From: Candidatus Opimibacter skivensis
Lineage (GTDB): Bacteria; Bacteroidota; Bacteroidia; Chitinophagales; Saprospiraceae
Direction: 5' to 3'
Length of the DNA: 64,000 nucleotides
NCBI GenBank assembly: GCA_016722045.1
Contig: JADKGY010000029.1
Span: forward strand, 186,001-250,000
The notes under the pieces were generated by a model that had not been told where the DNA came from, made no database searches, and saw only the letters and a list, made by a program, of their open reading frames with translations. A program made the translations under genes and the position numbers. Below are positions 51,101 to 60,900 of this stretch, in pieces (within the stretch, counting starts at the first letter, position 1; each line of letters begins with the position of its first letter).

Positions 51101-51958
51101 ATGATCAAAATAATCGAATGTCCACGGGACGCTATGCAAGGCCTTCACCAATTCGTACCTACCGAATTGAAAGCCAGGTATATCAACAAGCTTCTGCAGG
51201 TTGGTTTCGATACTATTGATTTCGGTTCGTTTGTTTCCCCGAAGGCTATTCCGCAGATGAGCGATACCGGAGATGTCCTGAAGCAATTAAAATTATCAGA
51301 CACATCTTCAAAACTTCTGGCCATTGTGGCGAATACAAGAGGAGCCATGGATGCTGTACAGTTTGATGAGATCACCTATCTCGGATATCCCTTCTCCGTT
51401 TCTGAGACGTTTCAGTTGCGGAATACAAATGCGACTATTGAAGAGTCACTTCACCGGGTGGCTGAGATTCAGGAAATCTGCATGGTAAACAATCGAAAGC
51501 TTGTGGTCTATCTCTCCATGGGTTTCGGGAATCCTTATGGTGATCCCTGGAATGTCGAGATCGTACAACATTGGGTCGATCATTTAGCTGAAATGGATAT
51601 TAAGATCCTTGCGCTCTCAGATACGATAGGTGTTTCAAATCCTGAAAACATCAGTTATCTTTTTTCAAACCTCATTCCTCCTTATCCTGATGTGGAGTTT
51701 GGAGCACATCTGCATACACAGCCGCACAACTGGAGAGAAAAAATTGAAGCGGCCTACAAGAGCGGTTGCAGGCGTTTTGATGCAGCGATGAAAGGCTATG
51801 GTGGATGTCCGATGGCTAAGGATGAGCTCACCGGAAATATGCCTACTGAACATCTGATTTCATACTTTGATGATCAGGAGATTGATCTTGGAATGAACCG
51901 CGAGGCTTTTCTAAATGCGATGGCGACAGTACCGGAAGTTTTTACCGGGAGGGATTGA
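51101..51958 (+). CDS. Hydroxymethylglutaryl-CoA lyase-like enzyme
   Basis: 285 residues, a TIM-barrel of the HMGL-like family. The N-terminal ECPRDAMQGL holds the metal and catalytic Arg-Asp; GAHLHTQPHNW carries the metal histidines; GYGGCPMAKDELTGNMPTEH holds the catalytic cysteine (about 240-260). The reaction would split HMG-CoA into acetyl-CoA and acetoacetate, as in leucine breakdown. The motif after the cysteine is one residue longer than in textbook HMGL, so a related acyl-CoA substrate is possible. Its 3' end overlaps the convergent small gene by 17 bases. Confidence 0.87.
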   Translation: MIKIIECPRDAMQGLHQFVPTELKARYINKLLQVGFDTIDFGSFVSPKAIPQMSDTGDVLKQLKLSDTSSKLLAIVANTRGAMDAVQFDEITYLGYPFSVSETFQLRNTNATIEESLHRVAEIQEICMVNNRKLVVYLSMGFGNPYGDPWNVEIVQHWVDHLAEMDIKILALSDTIGVSNPENISYLFSNLIPPYPDVEFGAHLHTQPHNWREKIEAAYKSGCRRFDAAMKGYGGCPMAKDELTGNMPTEHLISYFDDQEIDLGMNREAFLNAMATVPEVFTGRD

Positions 51959-52187
51959 CAGTGTCGTCATTATCGCTTTCCTTGGCAGGATTCAAAGCCA
52001 TGTAGGCCATCACAAGCCCTCCACCGACCATCAGTATCCTGATGATAACGCCCTGTGGTGTTCCGGGTCTGTCTATCCATGCCAAATAACTAAGGTTGCC
52101 ACCGATCAGAATAAGCGTAAATGAAATGAAGCCTGTGACGAAAAGAAGAAAGCCAATGATTAATAAGATGAGTCGGGATGATTTCAT
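51942..52187 (-). CDS. Small two-helix membrane protein
   Basis: 81 residues with two hydrophobic segments (about 6-30 and 45-62: VIIRILMVGGGLVMAYMAL) and a polar C-terminus. No family recognised. The gene-like composition and clean start MKSSRLILLIIGF support it; its end overlaps the HMGL-like gene on the other strand. Confidence 0.6.
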   Translation of the reverse strand: MKSSRLILLIIGFLLFVTGFISFTLILIGGNLSYLAWIDRPGTPQGVIIRILMVGGGLVMAYMALNPAKESDNDDTVNPSR

Positions 52188-52255
52188 GGGGCAATGTTAC
52201 GCAATTCTAAAATGTTCCGTTAATTAATAGATGTCCTTTATCGAAACGTAGACTC

Positions 52256-52603
52256 TTATTCATTTATCGGCCATAGTTGCAATTGAAATTTCAATGAACC
52301 AGCATCCATTAATTGAATATCACTAAGTATTTCCAATATTTTCACAATCTCAAATCTCGTGTCTTTGTTGTATGTTATTTTCACTTTGCTATCTTCTATT
52401 ACATATGGCTTTCCTGGTTTTGAATCTGAAAAATCACCTTTTTCGAAATTGTTATTGTCTATTTTTGCAGCTATCAAAACTCTATTATTCTCTGTTTGGA
52501 ACCAAAAGGCTGTATATGTTGAATATTTAAATCTTACTCCGGCCGCGGCATCTTCAAATACTTTCCCATTTGAAATATATATACCAATGTCTTTAATAAT
52601 CAT
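52256..52603 (-). CDS. Small protein of unknown function
   Basis: 115 residues, mixed alpha/beta with segments YTAFWFQTENNRVLIAAKID and KPGKPYVIEDSKVKITYNKD. No signal peptide, membrane segment or known motif. It stands alone between two repeat-rich gaps, and its lower GC than neighbouring genes may point to recent gain. Confidence 0.55.
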   Translation of the reverse strand: MIIKDIGIYISNGKVFEDAAAGVRFKYSTYTAFWFQTENNRVLIAAKIDNNNFEKGDFSDSKPGKPYVIEDSKVKITYNKDTRFEIVKILEILSDIQLMDAGSLKFQLQLWPINE

Positions 52604-52754
52604 TAATTATATAATTTTCTAAGCATAAACAATCCTTTTTTTGATTTGGTAGATGACACCATATATTATTCCTTTCATAACTAAAATTATGTTTTCGCAA
52701 AATACGGAAAACACGTGAATAATTTGATCAACAAAGACATCAATAATTCAATTC

Positions 52755-52797
52755 AGATCACACGATCACCAGATCACCAGATCACCAGATCACAGAT
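52755..52797 (-). repeat. GATC octamer tandem repeat before a stop codon, copy 4
   Basis: GATCACCA repeated three times with flanking GATCACAC and GATCACAG units, ending 3 bases from the stop of the gene at 52800. Confidence 0.8.
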
Positions 52798-52799
52798 AT

Positions 52800-54344
52800 T
52801 TACTCTTGAAATCTCCTCCTGATCATCTCCCCCACTGTCTTCCCTTCAATTCTGCTGTCAATCCACGCTATGATATCAAGATGATGAAATGTCCTTCCTT
52901 CAAACGGATTTTTTTCAAGACGAATGATTTCTTTTCGCAGTGATTGCAGATTATGATTGAGTTCCTGTTTTTTGACATCAAGATTATTTCTGAAAAAATT
53001 AAAAAGAGTGCGTTGTACTTCATTGAGATCACGCATCTTACTGAAAAATCTTCCGACACTGCTGACCAGGTGTTCCAATAAATTATAATGTCCCAATTCG
53101 AAATGCGCCATCAATTGCATCAGTCGTGCATAACATTGAATATCCGTACGCAAATGTCCGGCAGCCTGCAGATTTACAATTTTATTAAGGTATTCAATGC
53201 TATGCTCCGGGGATCCGGATCCAAAATAAAGCCATGCTGTCTTATAATTAAAGACCATGATACGATGGACATCTATAAACCGACCATACCGTTTCACAAG
53301 CTTATTGATCTCAGGCACAAGCGCCAGTCCTTCTTCAAATGATCCTTCAAGAAAGTGCCTGTTGATCTTAGCTGTATACAGATAAAGAAAACTGATGATC
53401 TGACCTGTCATATCAAAATACTTCTCATGCGAAATTGTAAAGGCTTCAAACTTGTCTAATACATTGACATATCTGTGATAATCCCGCATGCTATACAATG
53501 ATGTCAGTTCGTAAGACAAGCCACGCATATACAGTACGGGGTCTTCAATCATAAAGGCAGGATGCTCATCGAATGCACTCACCCACAACCTTGCATGTTG
53601 ATAACATTTTTCAAAATCAAGAAGGATGTAATAGAACCACATGTAACTCTGCTGCAGATATATTTCTTCGGTGACCGAGAGATTGGTTGTTCTTACCTTC
53701 CGCAGCTCAGATTCAAAATATTTCTTCACTGTAAAATGATCTTTCTGATCTCTTACATGACCGGTCTCAATATACCATCCATGTATTTTGATTTTAAGAT
53801 TTGATAAAAGGACAAGATTTGATACTCTCGATTCCTGCTGTTCAGATTCGATCAACAGCGACTGAACCTTACCTGCTTTTTTTCTGCTCCTTGTAATATG
53901 ACGCTCCTCAATAAATTTTTGAAATTCGATGATCTCAAGACGCAGCAGATCATGTCCACCTTCAGGCATCATCTCTTTGACCCTGTCAAGCAATTTAAAA
54001 GCCTGCAGGTATAGTCCTTTGCTATAGAGAATATGGGCAAAATCAATTTGTTCCCTGACTTTGATAGACTCAATATTCTCATGAATGAGTCTCAGGCTTT
54101 TGAGCACCTGGGTGTACAGATGTCTCTTAATATTGACAAACTGAGACTTGGGCATATCCCCAAGCTTTTCGAGGACCACCTCCTCATCATAATCTTCCAT
54201 CTTGTCCAGCAAATCGAAGAGACGGACATAGAGGACATCTTCATTACTCTGAAGCCGCTGAACATAAAGCCTGAAATTCCTCTTTTCAGCCTTGGTCAGG
54301 GACTTAATAATGGTAAAAAGCTGTTCTGAATGAGCTATGGGCAT
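52800..54344 (-). CDS. Conserved helical-repeat protein of unknown function
   Basis: 514 residues, almost all helix, with TPR-like helical pairs across residues about 90-420 and a coiled-coil-like end (VKKQELNHNLQSLRKEIIRL). The N-terminus IKSLTKAEKRNFRLYVQRLQ is a pattern I associate with Bacteroidota proteins of about 500 residues without assigned function. No signal peptide, so cytoplasmic. It is divergent from glutamine synthetase. Confidence 0.75.
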   Translation of the reverse strand: MPIAHSEQLFTIIKSLTKAEKRNFRLYVQRLQSNEDVLYVRLFDLLDKMEDYDEEVVLEKLGDMPKSQFVNIKRHLYTQVLKSLRLIHENIESIKVREQIDFAHILYSKGLYLQAFKLLDRVKEMMPEGGHDLLRLEIIEFQKFIEERHITRSRKKAGKVQSLLIESEQQESRVSNLVLLSNLKIKIHGWYIETGHVRDQKDHFTVKKYFESELRKVRTTNLSVTEEIYLQQSYMWFYYILLDFEKCYQHARLWVSAFDEHPAFMIEDPVLYMRGLSYELTSLYSMRDYHRYVNVLDKFEAFTISHEKYFDMTGQIISFLYLYTAKINRHFLEGSFEEGLALVPEINKLVKRYGRFIDVHRIMVFNYKTAWLYFGSGSPEHSIEYLNKIVNLQAAGHLRTDIQCYARLMQLMAHFELGHYNLLEHLVSSVGRFFSKMRDLNEVQRTLFNFFRNNLDVKKQELNHNLQSLRKEIIRLEKNPFEGRTFHHLDIIAWIDSRIEGKTVGEMIRRRFQE

Positions 54345-54521
54345 AACAATATACTATGGCACAATATACACTATTTCAGCTTATTACATATTAATATGCC
54401 TATTTAGCAATAGCGTAAATCAGAAATATTGTTTTGTTTGGCGGGGATCAGACTGGTTAGCTTCGCATCATATATTCAAAAAAACTATCATTTCTTCTTC
54501 CTAAACCAAATAACAGTATAT

Positions 54522-55541
54522 ATGGCTAAGCTCAAATTTGAATACATCTGGCTCGACGGTTACAAACCTGAGCCGAACATCAGAAGCAAAACTAAGGTCA
54601 TCGAAATGGAAAGTTTCAATGGCGATGCAAAAAAACTTCCCGAATGGTCATTTGACGGCAGCAGTACACAACAAGCTGCAGGACATTCATCTGATTGTTT
54701 GCTCGTCCCTGTTTCTTGCTATCCTGACCCACAACGTAAAAACAGCTGGCTTGTCATATCTGAAGTTTACAACCCTGATGGTACGCCACATGCGACAAAT
54801 ATGCGGAACCTGATTCCAGATGATACCGATGACTATTGGTTTGGCTATGAGCAGGAATATGTGCTTGAGAAAGATGGTTTGCCACTCGGATTTCCTTCAA
54901 ATGGATATCCAGGCCCACAAGGACCTTATTACTGTGCAGTAGGATATAAAAATGTAACCGGACGCGACATGGTTGAGGAGCATCTTGATGCATGTCTCGA
55001 TGCAGGTCTTGGCATCACAGGAATAAATGCAGAAGTTCTTTTAGGCCAGTGGGAATTTCAGTGTTTTGCCAAAGGCGGAAAGAAAGCCGCTGATGAATTG
55101 ATTGTGAGCCGTTATCTCCTCTACAGAATTTCAGAAAAATATGGAGTTAAGGTTAATATTCATCCGAAACCAGTGTTAGGCGATTGGAATGGATCAGGTA
55201 TGCACGTCAACTTCTCCAATGGTGAAATGCGTGAAGAAGGCGGAAAGGATCTCTTTGATGCCATCTGTGAAAGTTTCCGCTCCGTACACAAAGAGCACAT
55301 TGAAGTATATGGATCTGACAATCATCTTCGTCTGACAGGCAAGCATGAGACACAATCTATGCATACCTTCAGTTATGGCGTAAGTGATCGTGGAGCATCT
55401 ATCCGTATCCCTGTGTATACTGTACAGCATGATTGGAAAGGTTACCTGGAAGACAGAAGGCCTGCTTCAAATGCAGATCCATACAAAGTGGCTGCCCGTA
55501 TCATCAAGACCATTCGTGGCGTGGAAGTGATGGCACATTGA
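54522..55541 (+). CDS. Glutamine synthetase, type II
   Basis: 339 residues from ATG 54522 (MAKLKFEYIWLDGYKPEPNI); an upstream in-frame stretch to 54429 lacks conservation. GSII motifs are LPEWSFDGSSTQQA, WFGYEQEYVLE, INAEVLLGQWEFQ and KPVLGDWNGSGMHVNFS, with the C-terminal SIRIPVYTV. It makes glutamine from glutamate, ammonia and ATP in the cytoplasm. The short length and GSII signature separate it from the 470-residue GSI and 730-residue GSIII forms. A terminator follows. Confidence 0.95.
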   Translation: MAKLKFEYIWLDGYKPEPNIRSKTKVIEMESFNGDAKKLPEWSFDGSSTQQAAGHSSDCLLVPVSCYPDPQRKNSWLVISEVYNPDGTPHATNMRNLIPDDTDDYWFGYEQEYVLEKDGLPLGFPSNGYPGPQGPYYCAVGYKNVTGRDMVEEHLDACLDAGLGITGINAEVLLGQWEFQCFAKGGKKAADELIVSRYLLYRISEKYGVKVNIHPKPVLGDWNGSGMHVNFSNGEMREEGGKDLFDAICESFRSVHKEHIEVYGSDNHLRLTGKHETQSMHTFSYGVSDRGASIRIPVYTVQHDWKGYLEDRRPASNADPYKVAARIIKTIRGVEVMAH

Positions 55542-55584
55542 GAAATTAATCTCCCGAATTCAATACTCATAATTTTATTGCCGG

Positions 55585-55615
55585 AGGCTAAGCATGATAT
55601 GCTTAGCCTTTTTTT
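55585..55615 (+). terminator. Intrinsic terminator after glutamine synthetase
   Basis: AGGCTAAGCAT, loop GAT/overlap, ATGCTTAGCCT, then seven T. A clear hairpin 44 bases after the stop. Confidence 0.9.
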
Positions 55616-55668
55616 ATTGTTTTCATAAGGAAATGTATTTTTGCCATCAAACGAAGAAAAACGCTATT

Positions 55669-57120
55669 ATGTCCGCTTACAGCTATGAAGAAATGGTGCG
55701 TAATCGCATCGCCCATGAAAAACTGGCCACACAATTTATCAAAGCCATCAATGATCTCTGGTATGATATGGGCATTGAAATGGTACTTTTTCGAAATCAG
55801 CTGATCGATAAAAGAGCATCTGAAATCCTGAGCCTGCACAACTATGCCCAAAATTTTGTTGGCGAACCTATTGATATCGAGACCACCACATCACTGCTTG
55901 AAACCATGCTCTCACTTGATCTATGTCCTGCCCGTATTGATATAGGACGGCTTGCCTCTGAATGGATTGAAAGCGGCAGACATACAGGAGATGAGATTTC
56001 TTTCCTCAAAGACAAACTAAGCGATTTTATAGGTCCTGATAATTATTATCCGATCACGCCAAAAGATGTTGTTCTCTATGGTTTTGGCCGGATTGGCCGC
56101 CTTCTGGCCCGTGAGCTTATCAGCCAGGAAGGCCGTGGCGAACAATTACGCCTGCGCGCTATTGTGACACGCGACAAAGGCGCCGGAATGGCGGAAAAAC
56201 GTGCTTCACTGCTTCGTGTCGATTCTGTGCATGGTGCATTCCCGGGCATCGTTGAGGCTGATGAAGAGCATAGTGCATTGATCATTGACGGACATGTGGT
56301 GCATTTGATCCACGCCCAACAGCCAGAAGATATCGATTACACCAAATATGGTATCAACGATGCATTAGTGATCGATAATACCGGCGTATACAGAGACAAG
56401 GAAGCGCTCAGCCGACACCTTAAAAGCAAGGGCGCCGGCAAAGTTCTTTTGACAGCACCGGGCAAAGGCGTTCCGAATATCGTACATGGTGTCAATCAAC
56501 TGATGTTCGATCCGAAAACGACAGACATTTATTCAGCCGCATCGTGCACTACAAATGCCATTGTTCCTGTTCTCAAAGTTGTCAATGATGCACTAGGAAT
56601 TGAAAAAGGACATATCGAAACTGTACATGCGTATACGAATGATCAAAACCTGGTCGACAACATGCACAGCAAATATCGACGGGGCCGTGGTGCAGCCACC
56701 AATATGGTGATCACAGAAACCGGAGCCGGATCTGCTATCGATAAAGCTATCCCGGGCCTCGGTTCAAAATTTACATCGAATGCCATACGTGTTCCGGTAC
56801 CAAATGGTTCTCTGGCTATATTAAATCTGCAGGTGAGTAAACCCACAACGCTTGAAGACATTAATAGCATCATGCGCACAGCCGCTCTTAAGGGTGATCT
56901 TGTCGAACAAATTAATTACAGCCTCAGTAATGAATTAGTGAGCAGTGATATTATTGGCAATAGTTGTCCATCCGTTTATGATTCGAAGGCTGCACAAGTG
57001 CATCCGGATGGTATGAGTGTGATCCTCTATGTGTGGTATGACAATGAATATGGATATACCCGACAGGTGATGAGGTTGAGCAAGTATATAGCGCAGGTGG
57101 TGAGGAAGAGATACTATTGA
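55669..57120 (+). CDS. gap: Glyceraldehyde-3-phosphate dehydrogenase, N-terminally extended form
   Basis: 483 residues from ATG 55669 (MSAYSYEEMVRNRIAHEKLA). The first 120 residues are a helical extension not found in standard 335-residue GAPDH. The NAD site YGFGRIGRLLARELI, the catalytic SAASCTTNAIVP (Cys) and ETVHAYTNDQN (His) are intact, and the C-terminus has YVWYDNEYGYTRQV. Extended forms are known in Bacteroidota and some Proteobacteria; the role of the extension is unclear. The gene is convergent with the response regulator across a perfect palindrome. Confidence 0.92.
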   Translation: MSAYSYEEMVRNRIAHEKLATQFIKAINDLWYDMGIEMVLFRNQLIDKRASEILSLHNYAQNFVGEPIDIETTTSLLETMLSLDLCPARIDIGRLASEWIESGRHTGDEISFLKDKLSDFIGPDNYYPITPKDVVLYGFGRIGRLLARELISQEGRGEQLRLRAIVTRDKGAGMAEKRASLLRVDSVHGAFPGIVEADEEHSALIIDGHVVHLIHAQQPEDIDYTKYGINDALVIDNTGVYRDKEALSRHLKSKGAGKVLLTAPGKGVPNIVHGVNQLMFDPKTTDIYSAASCTTNAIVPVLKVVNDALGIEKGHIETVHAYTNDQNLVDNMHSKYRRGRGAATNMVITETGAGSAIDKAIPGLGSKFTSNAIRVPVPNGSLAILNLQVSKPTTLEDINSIMRTAALKGDLVEQINYSLSNELVSSDIIGNSCPSVYDSKAAQVHPDGMSVILYVWYDNEYGYTRQVMRLSKYIAQVVRKRYY

Positions 57121-57121
57121 A

Positions 57122-57182
57122 TTAAGTGAAAGAAAAAGTTATCCTTAGTCTGAGACTAAGGATAACTTTTTCTTTCACTTAA
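57122..57182. terminator. Bidirectional terminator: perfect palindrome with 30-bp arms
   Basis: The left arm TTAAGTGAAAGAAAAAGTTA + TCCTTAGTCT and the right arm are exact reverse complements around a single G. The A-rich and T-rich arm ends give U-tracts in both directions. It overlaps the last two codons and the stop of the response regulator. Confidence 0.85.
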
Positions 57183-57843
57183 TTTCACCTCTTAAATACT
57201 TCGCGATGGCCTCAGCTTTATTATTCACTTGTAATACTTTATACAAGGCTTTGACATGCGAACGTACTGTTTCAATCGAAATGAATAGTTCATGTGCAAT
57301 GGTGCCATAACTTTTCCCGTCGACTAATTTTTCAAGTATTTCTTTCTGACGATCACTTAATATCGTCGCTTTGCTGACACGACCTCCCATCAGGTGTGTT
57401 ACGATCTCACGGGCAATAGAAGGAGACATATATGATCCACCTTTCACAACAATCCGGATCGCGTCAACGATTTCTTCCAGGCTTGCTTTTTTTGATAAAT
57501 AAGAACATGCTCCGGAACAGAGAGCGCGAAGGATCACATCTTCTTCTTCATATGAAGTGAGCATGATGATATCAACACCTGGCATACGCTCTAGTATCAT
57601 CGGAATAGCATCGAGACCTGATACACCGGGCAATCCAATATCTAATAAAATGATATCGGTCTGAAATCTTGGATCGATCTGCAACTTATGCATAAAAGAT
57701 TCAATCGAACCGACTGTTTCCACAACATCAAATTCTTCATGAAATCGGATGAAACGTGAGACATTGTCACGAATGACCTGGTTGTCTTCGATTATGACAA
57801 TCTTCGTTTTCGTCATTTGAGCATCACTTGTGGAGGTTGCCAT
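57175..57843 (-). CDS. NarL/FixJ-type response regulator
   Basis: About 222 residues. The receiver domain has IIEDNQV (acidic pair), IILLDIGLPGVSG (phospho-Asp), MLTSYEEED (Thr/Ser) and SYLSKKAS (Lys). The C-terminal LuxR helix-turn-helix reads LSDRQKEILEKLVDGKSYGT, then IAHELFISIETVRSHVKALY. Starts at 57864, 57843 and 57816 are all possible; 57843 (MATSTSDAQ) is taken as a compromise. No histidine kinase lies next to it. It may control the large surface genes upstream of it or act elsewhere; the window does not say. Confidence 0.9.
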   Translation of the reverse strand: MATSTSDAQMTKTKIVIIEDNQVIRDNVSRFIRFHEEFDVVETVGSIESFMHKLQIDPRFQTDIILLDIGLPGVSGLDAIPMILERMPGVDIIMLTSYEEEDVILRALCSGACSYLSKKASLEEIVDAIRIVVKGGSYMSPSIAREIVTHLMGGRVSKATILSDRQKEILEKLVDGKSYGTIAHELFISIETVRSHVKALYKVLQVNNKAEAIAKYLRGEIK

Positions 57844-57906
57844 CTTGTAAGCATCAGTAAACATACTAAAGTAATTTATTCGTAGTGGACACAATCAATT
57901 TAGCAA

Positions 57907-57975
57907 ACTAGTTTATTGGTTTATAGGTTTATTGGCTTATTGGCTTATATTTTAATAAACCTATAAACTCATAAG
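57907..57975. repeat. Short repeat TTATTGGC/TTATAGG before a surface-protein stop
   Basis: Units of TTTATTGGTTTATAGG and CTTATTGG followed by an inverted segment (AATAAACCTATAAACTCATAAG). It ends next to the stop codon of the gene at 57977. Confidence 0.6.
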
Positions 57976-57976
57976 C

Positions 57977-60900
57977 TCATTTTCCTTTAGCCAAAAGCTC
58001 TTGAACCAATTCTTCAAGCTTTGCTATTCTCAATTCCTGAGCATCATTTGCAGCTTTTAATTCGTCCATGATCTTCTGTTGCTCCTGTATTGCTTTAATA
58101 GCTAATACACCAAAGCCTGCATAATTCATCATATAGGGAGTTTCACTTTTTCCATCGTTAGTAGGTGGTGTGATTAATTGAGGGAATAAAGCTTCAACTT
58201 CCTGGGCGATGAATCCAAAACAAGGTTTGTGTTCAGGGTCAGATTTGTATGTATAATCATCGGCCTGCAGCTTCAGCACATCTGCCAGCACTGTATTCAT
58301 GGGTTGAATATTTTCTTTAAGGCGTCGGTCGGAGGTAGCTGAATACACCCCCGATGTATAATTGAAATTACCAACACTGCTTGTATTTGCATAGAGATTT
58401 AAGTTGGTACTCGCATTCGTGGCCTGATATATTTCCCAAAAAGTTGACCCGGATGCATTGTTATGAATTTGAAGACCGAATCCATCATGGTTGACTGAAA
58501 GTTTATAATTGCCGGGAACCTTACCAATGCCGACATTTCCATTTATACGAAGAATGTCATTGTCAAATTCTCCGTAAAGAAGCGCATTATTAGCATCTGC
58601 ATTTGAATTGGAAATATACAGGCGATTGGATCCTGTTTCATAATAACCTGCTTCATATCCGATAAAAATATTTCCACTGCCTGTCGAATTCGTATAACCG
58701 GTTTTGTTTCCAATACCTATATTATTACTTCCTGAAGTAAGCGAATTGAGCGAACTTAGACCTATTGCAGAATTCGATGACCCCGAGGAATTAGTTTGCA
58801 TGGAGGAGGTTCCAATAGCGGTATTAAATGCACCGGTGATATTAGCAATGAGAGCACCCGTACCAATACCAACATTTAGATTACCACTTGTATTGGCAGT
58901 GAGTGCCTGATATCCAAGGGCAGTATTCCCGGTGCCGACCGTATTTGCATATAATGCCTTACTTCCAATCCCCGTATTTAAAATCGCCTGATCAGCTGAG
59001 GATACCCCGACCCCGTTATTATATAAAGTGGAATCACCCACAGCGACAAGTTTTGATCGTGAAGTATTTCTCTTTAAAGCATCCATTCCGACGGCTACAT
59101 TTGCGGTGCCGGTAGTATTAAACAATAATGCTTCACTACCCAGGGCTGTATTACTACTTCCAAAGTTGTTGGCGAATAATGCACCTGCACCATATGCCGT
59201 ATTATTTGATCCGGTACTATTGAGTTGAAGTGCTGTTATGCCTGCAGCTGTGTTGTAATTGCCGGATGTATTTGAAAACAGAGCCTGAAAACCCATTGCA
59301 GCATTCGATCTCCCAATCGTGTTGGAATAAAGTGCTTTACTTCCTATAGCAGTATTCTCAATGGCATGTGTAGCGAGACTGGCTCCGGATCCATTATTGT
59401 ATAAGGAAGAATCACCTACCGCCACTAAATTAGACCTATTTGTATTGGTATATAGCGCTTTGATTCCAAGTGCCACATTACTGTATCCGGATGAATTGCT
59501 GTAAAGGGTATAATAACCTATTCCTGTATTTGATGAACCATTTAAATTTTGATACATAGCATTTAACCCAATGGCAACGTTTCTATTTCCTGATTGATTT
59601 AAACCTAGTGCAACTGTGCCGACAGCTATATTGAAACTCCCGGTTAAATTGGCATTCATTGACATCAAACCCACAGCCGTATTCGAGCTTCCTGAAATAT
59701 TTGATTTAAGAGCTCCATCTCCAAAGCCACTATTCCCTGAGCCTTCAGTATTTGCAGTAAGAACTTTAAATCCGGTAGCTGTATTCCAGAAACCAATTGA
59801 ATTTGCAAATAATGCCTTGCTTCCTATAGCCGTGTTTTCAACTGCATCAAATGCCGAAAGCGCACCGATTCCATTATTCCATAAAGCACTATCACCAACA
59901 GCAACCAGATTGCTGCGCGTAGTGTTACTGAACAAAGCCTCCATCCCTACAGCCACATTGGAATAACCGGTATTATTGTTGAACAGCGCCGCATCCCCAT
60001 TCCCCGTGTTGAACCGTCCTGTCGAATTATTCCGAAGTGCTTGTACACCTGTTGCTGTGTTAGCATATCCGGTGTTATTACTTAACAATGCTTCATCACC
60101 GAAGGCAACATTATCAAAACCTGTCGTATTCGTATACAGCGCTTTAACTCCAAAGGCACAATTGGCTGACCCTGAAACATTAGAATACAGCGCCTGAAAT
60201 CCAGTTGCTGTGTTTTCATCACCAATAGTATTCGTAAAAAGAGCTTTACTCCCCACCGCCGTATTGAATCTAGAATGATAAGACAGTGTAGCTCCTGTTC
60301 CATTATTATACAATGCACTATCACCCACAGCTACTAAATTGCTGAATGTGGTATTCATCCGCAATGCTTTTGTTCCGAAAGCCACATTGGAATAGCCTGT
60401 TGTGTTAGTCGTAAGTGCTTCGTACCCAAGTGCACAATTATAATTCCCGCTAGTATTACCGCCAAGCGCTAAAGGTCCAATGGCTATATTAAAGTTCCCG
60501 GTGTTGTTCGACACAAGTGCCTGTTGACCCATAGCCTGGTTGCCAATTCCAGAAATATTGCCGTACAGAGCCGAATTACCAAGTGCTGTATTGAAGTACC
60601 CTGTAGAATTACTGTAAAGTGATTTCATTCCAATGGCCGTATTCGCCAGCCCTGTGGTATTGGAATACAATGCATTCAATCCAAATGCTGAATTATCATA
60701 ACCAGAAGTATTGGCAAACATCGCCTGATCGCCCATGGCTGTATTGTTGGTGCCAGTATTATTCCCTGGAGCAATACTTCCTTTCAAAGCCTCATATCCA
60801 ACAGCGGTATTGAAGGTTGTTCCGGCAGATGTAGCATTGTTGGCATAGTACATTGCCTGAAATCCTATAGCCGTACTACGGCTTCTGCCTTTATTATTAT

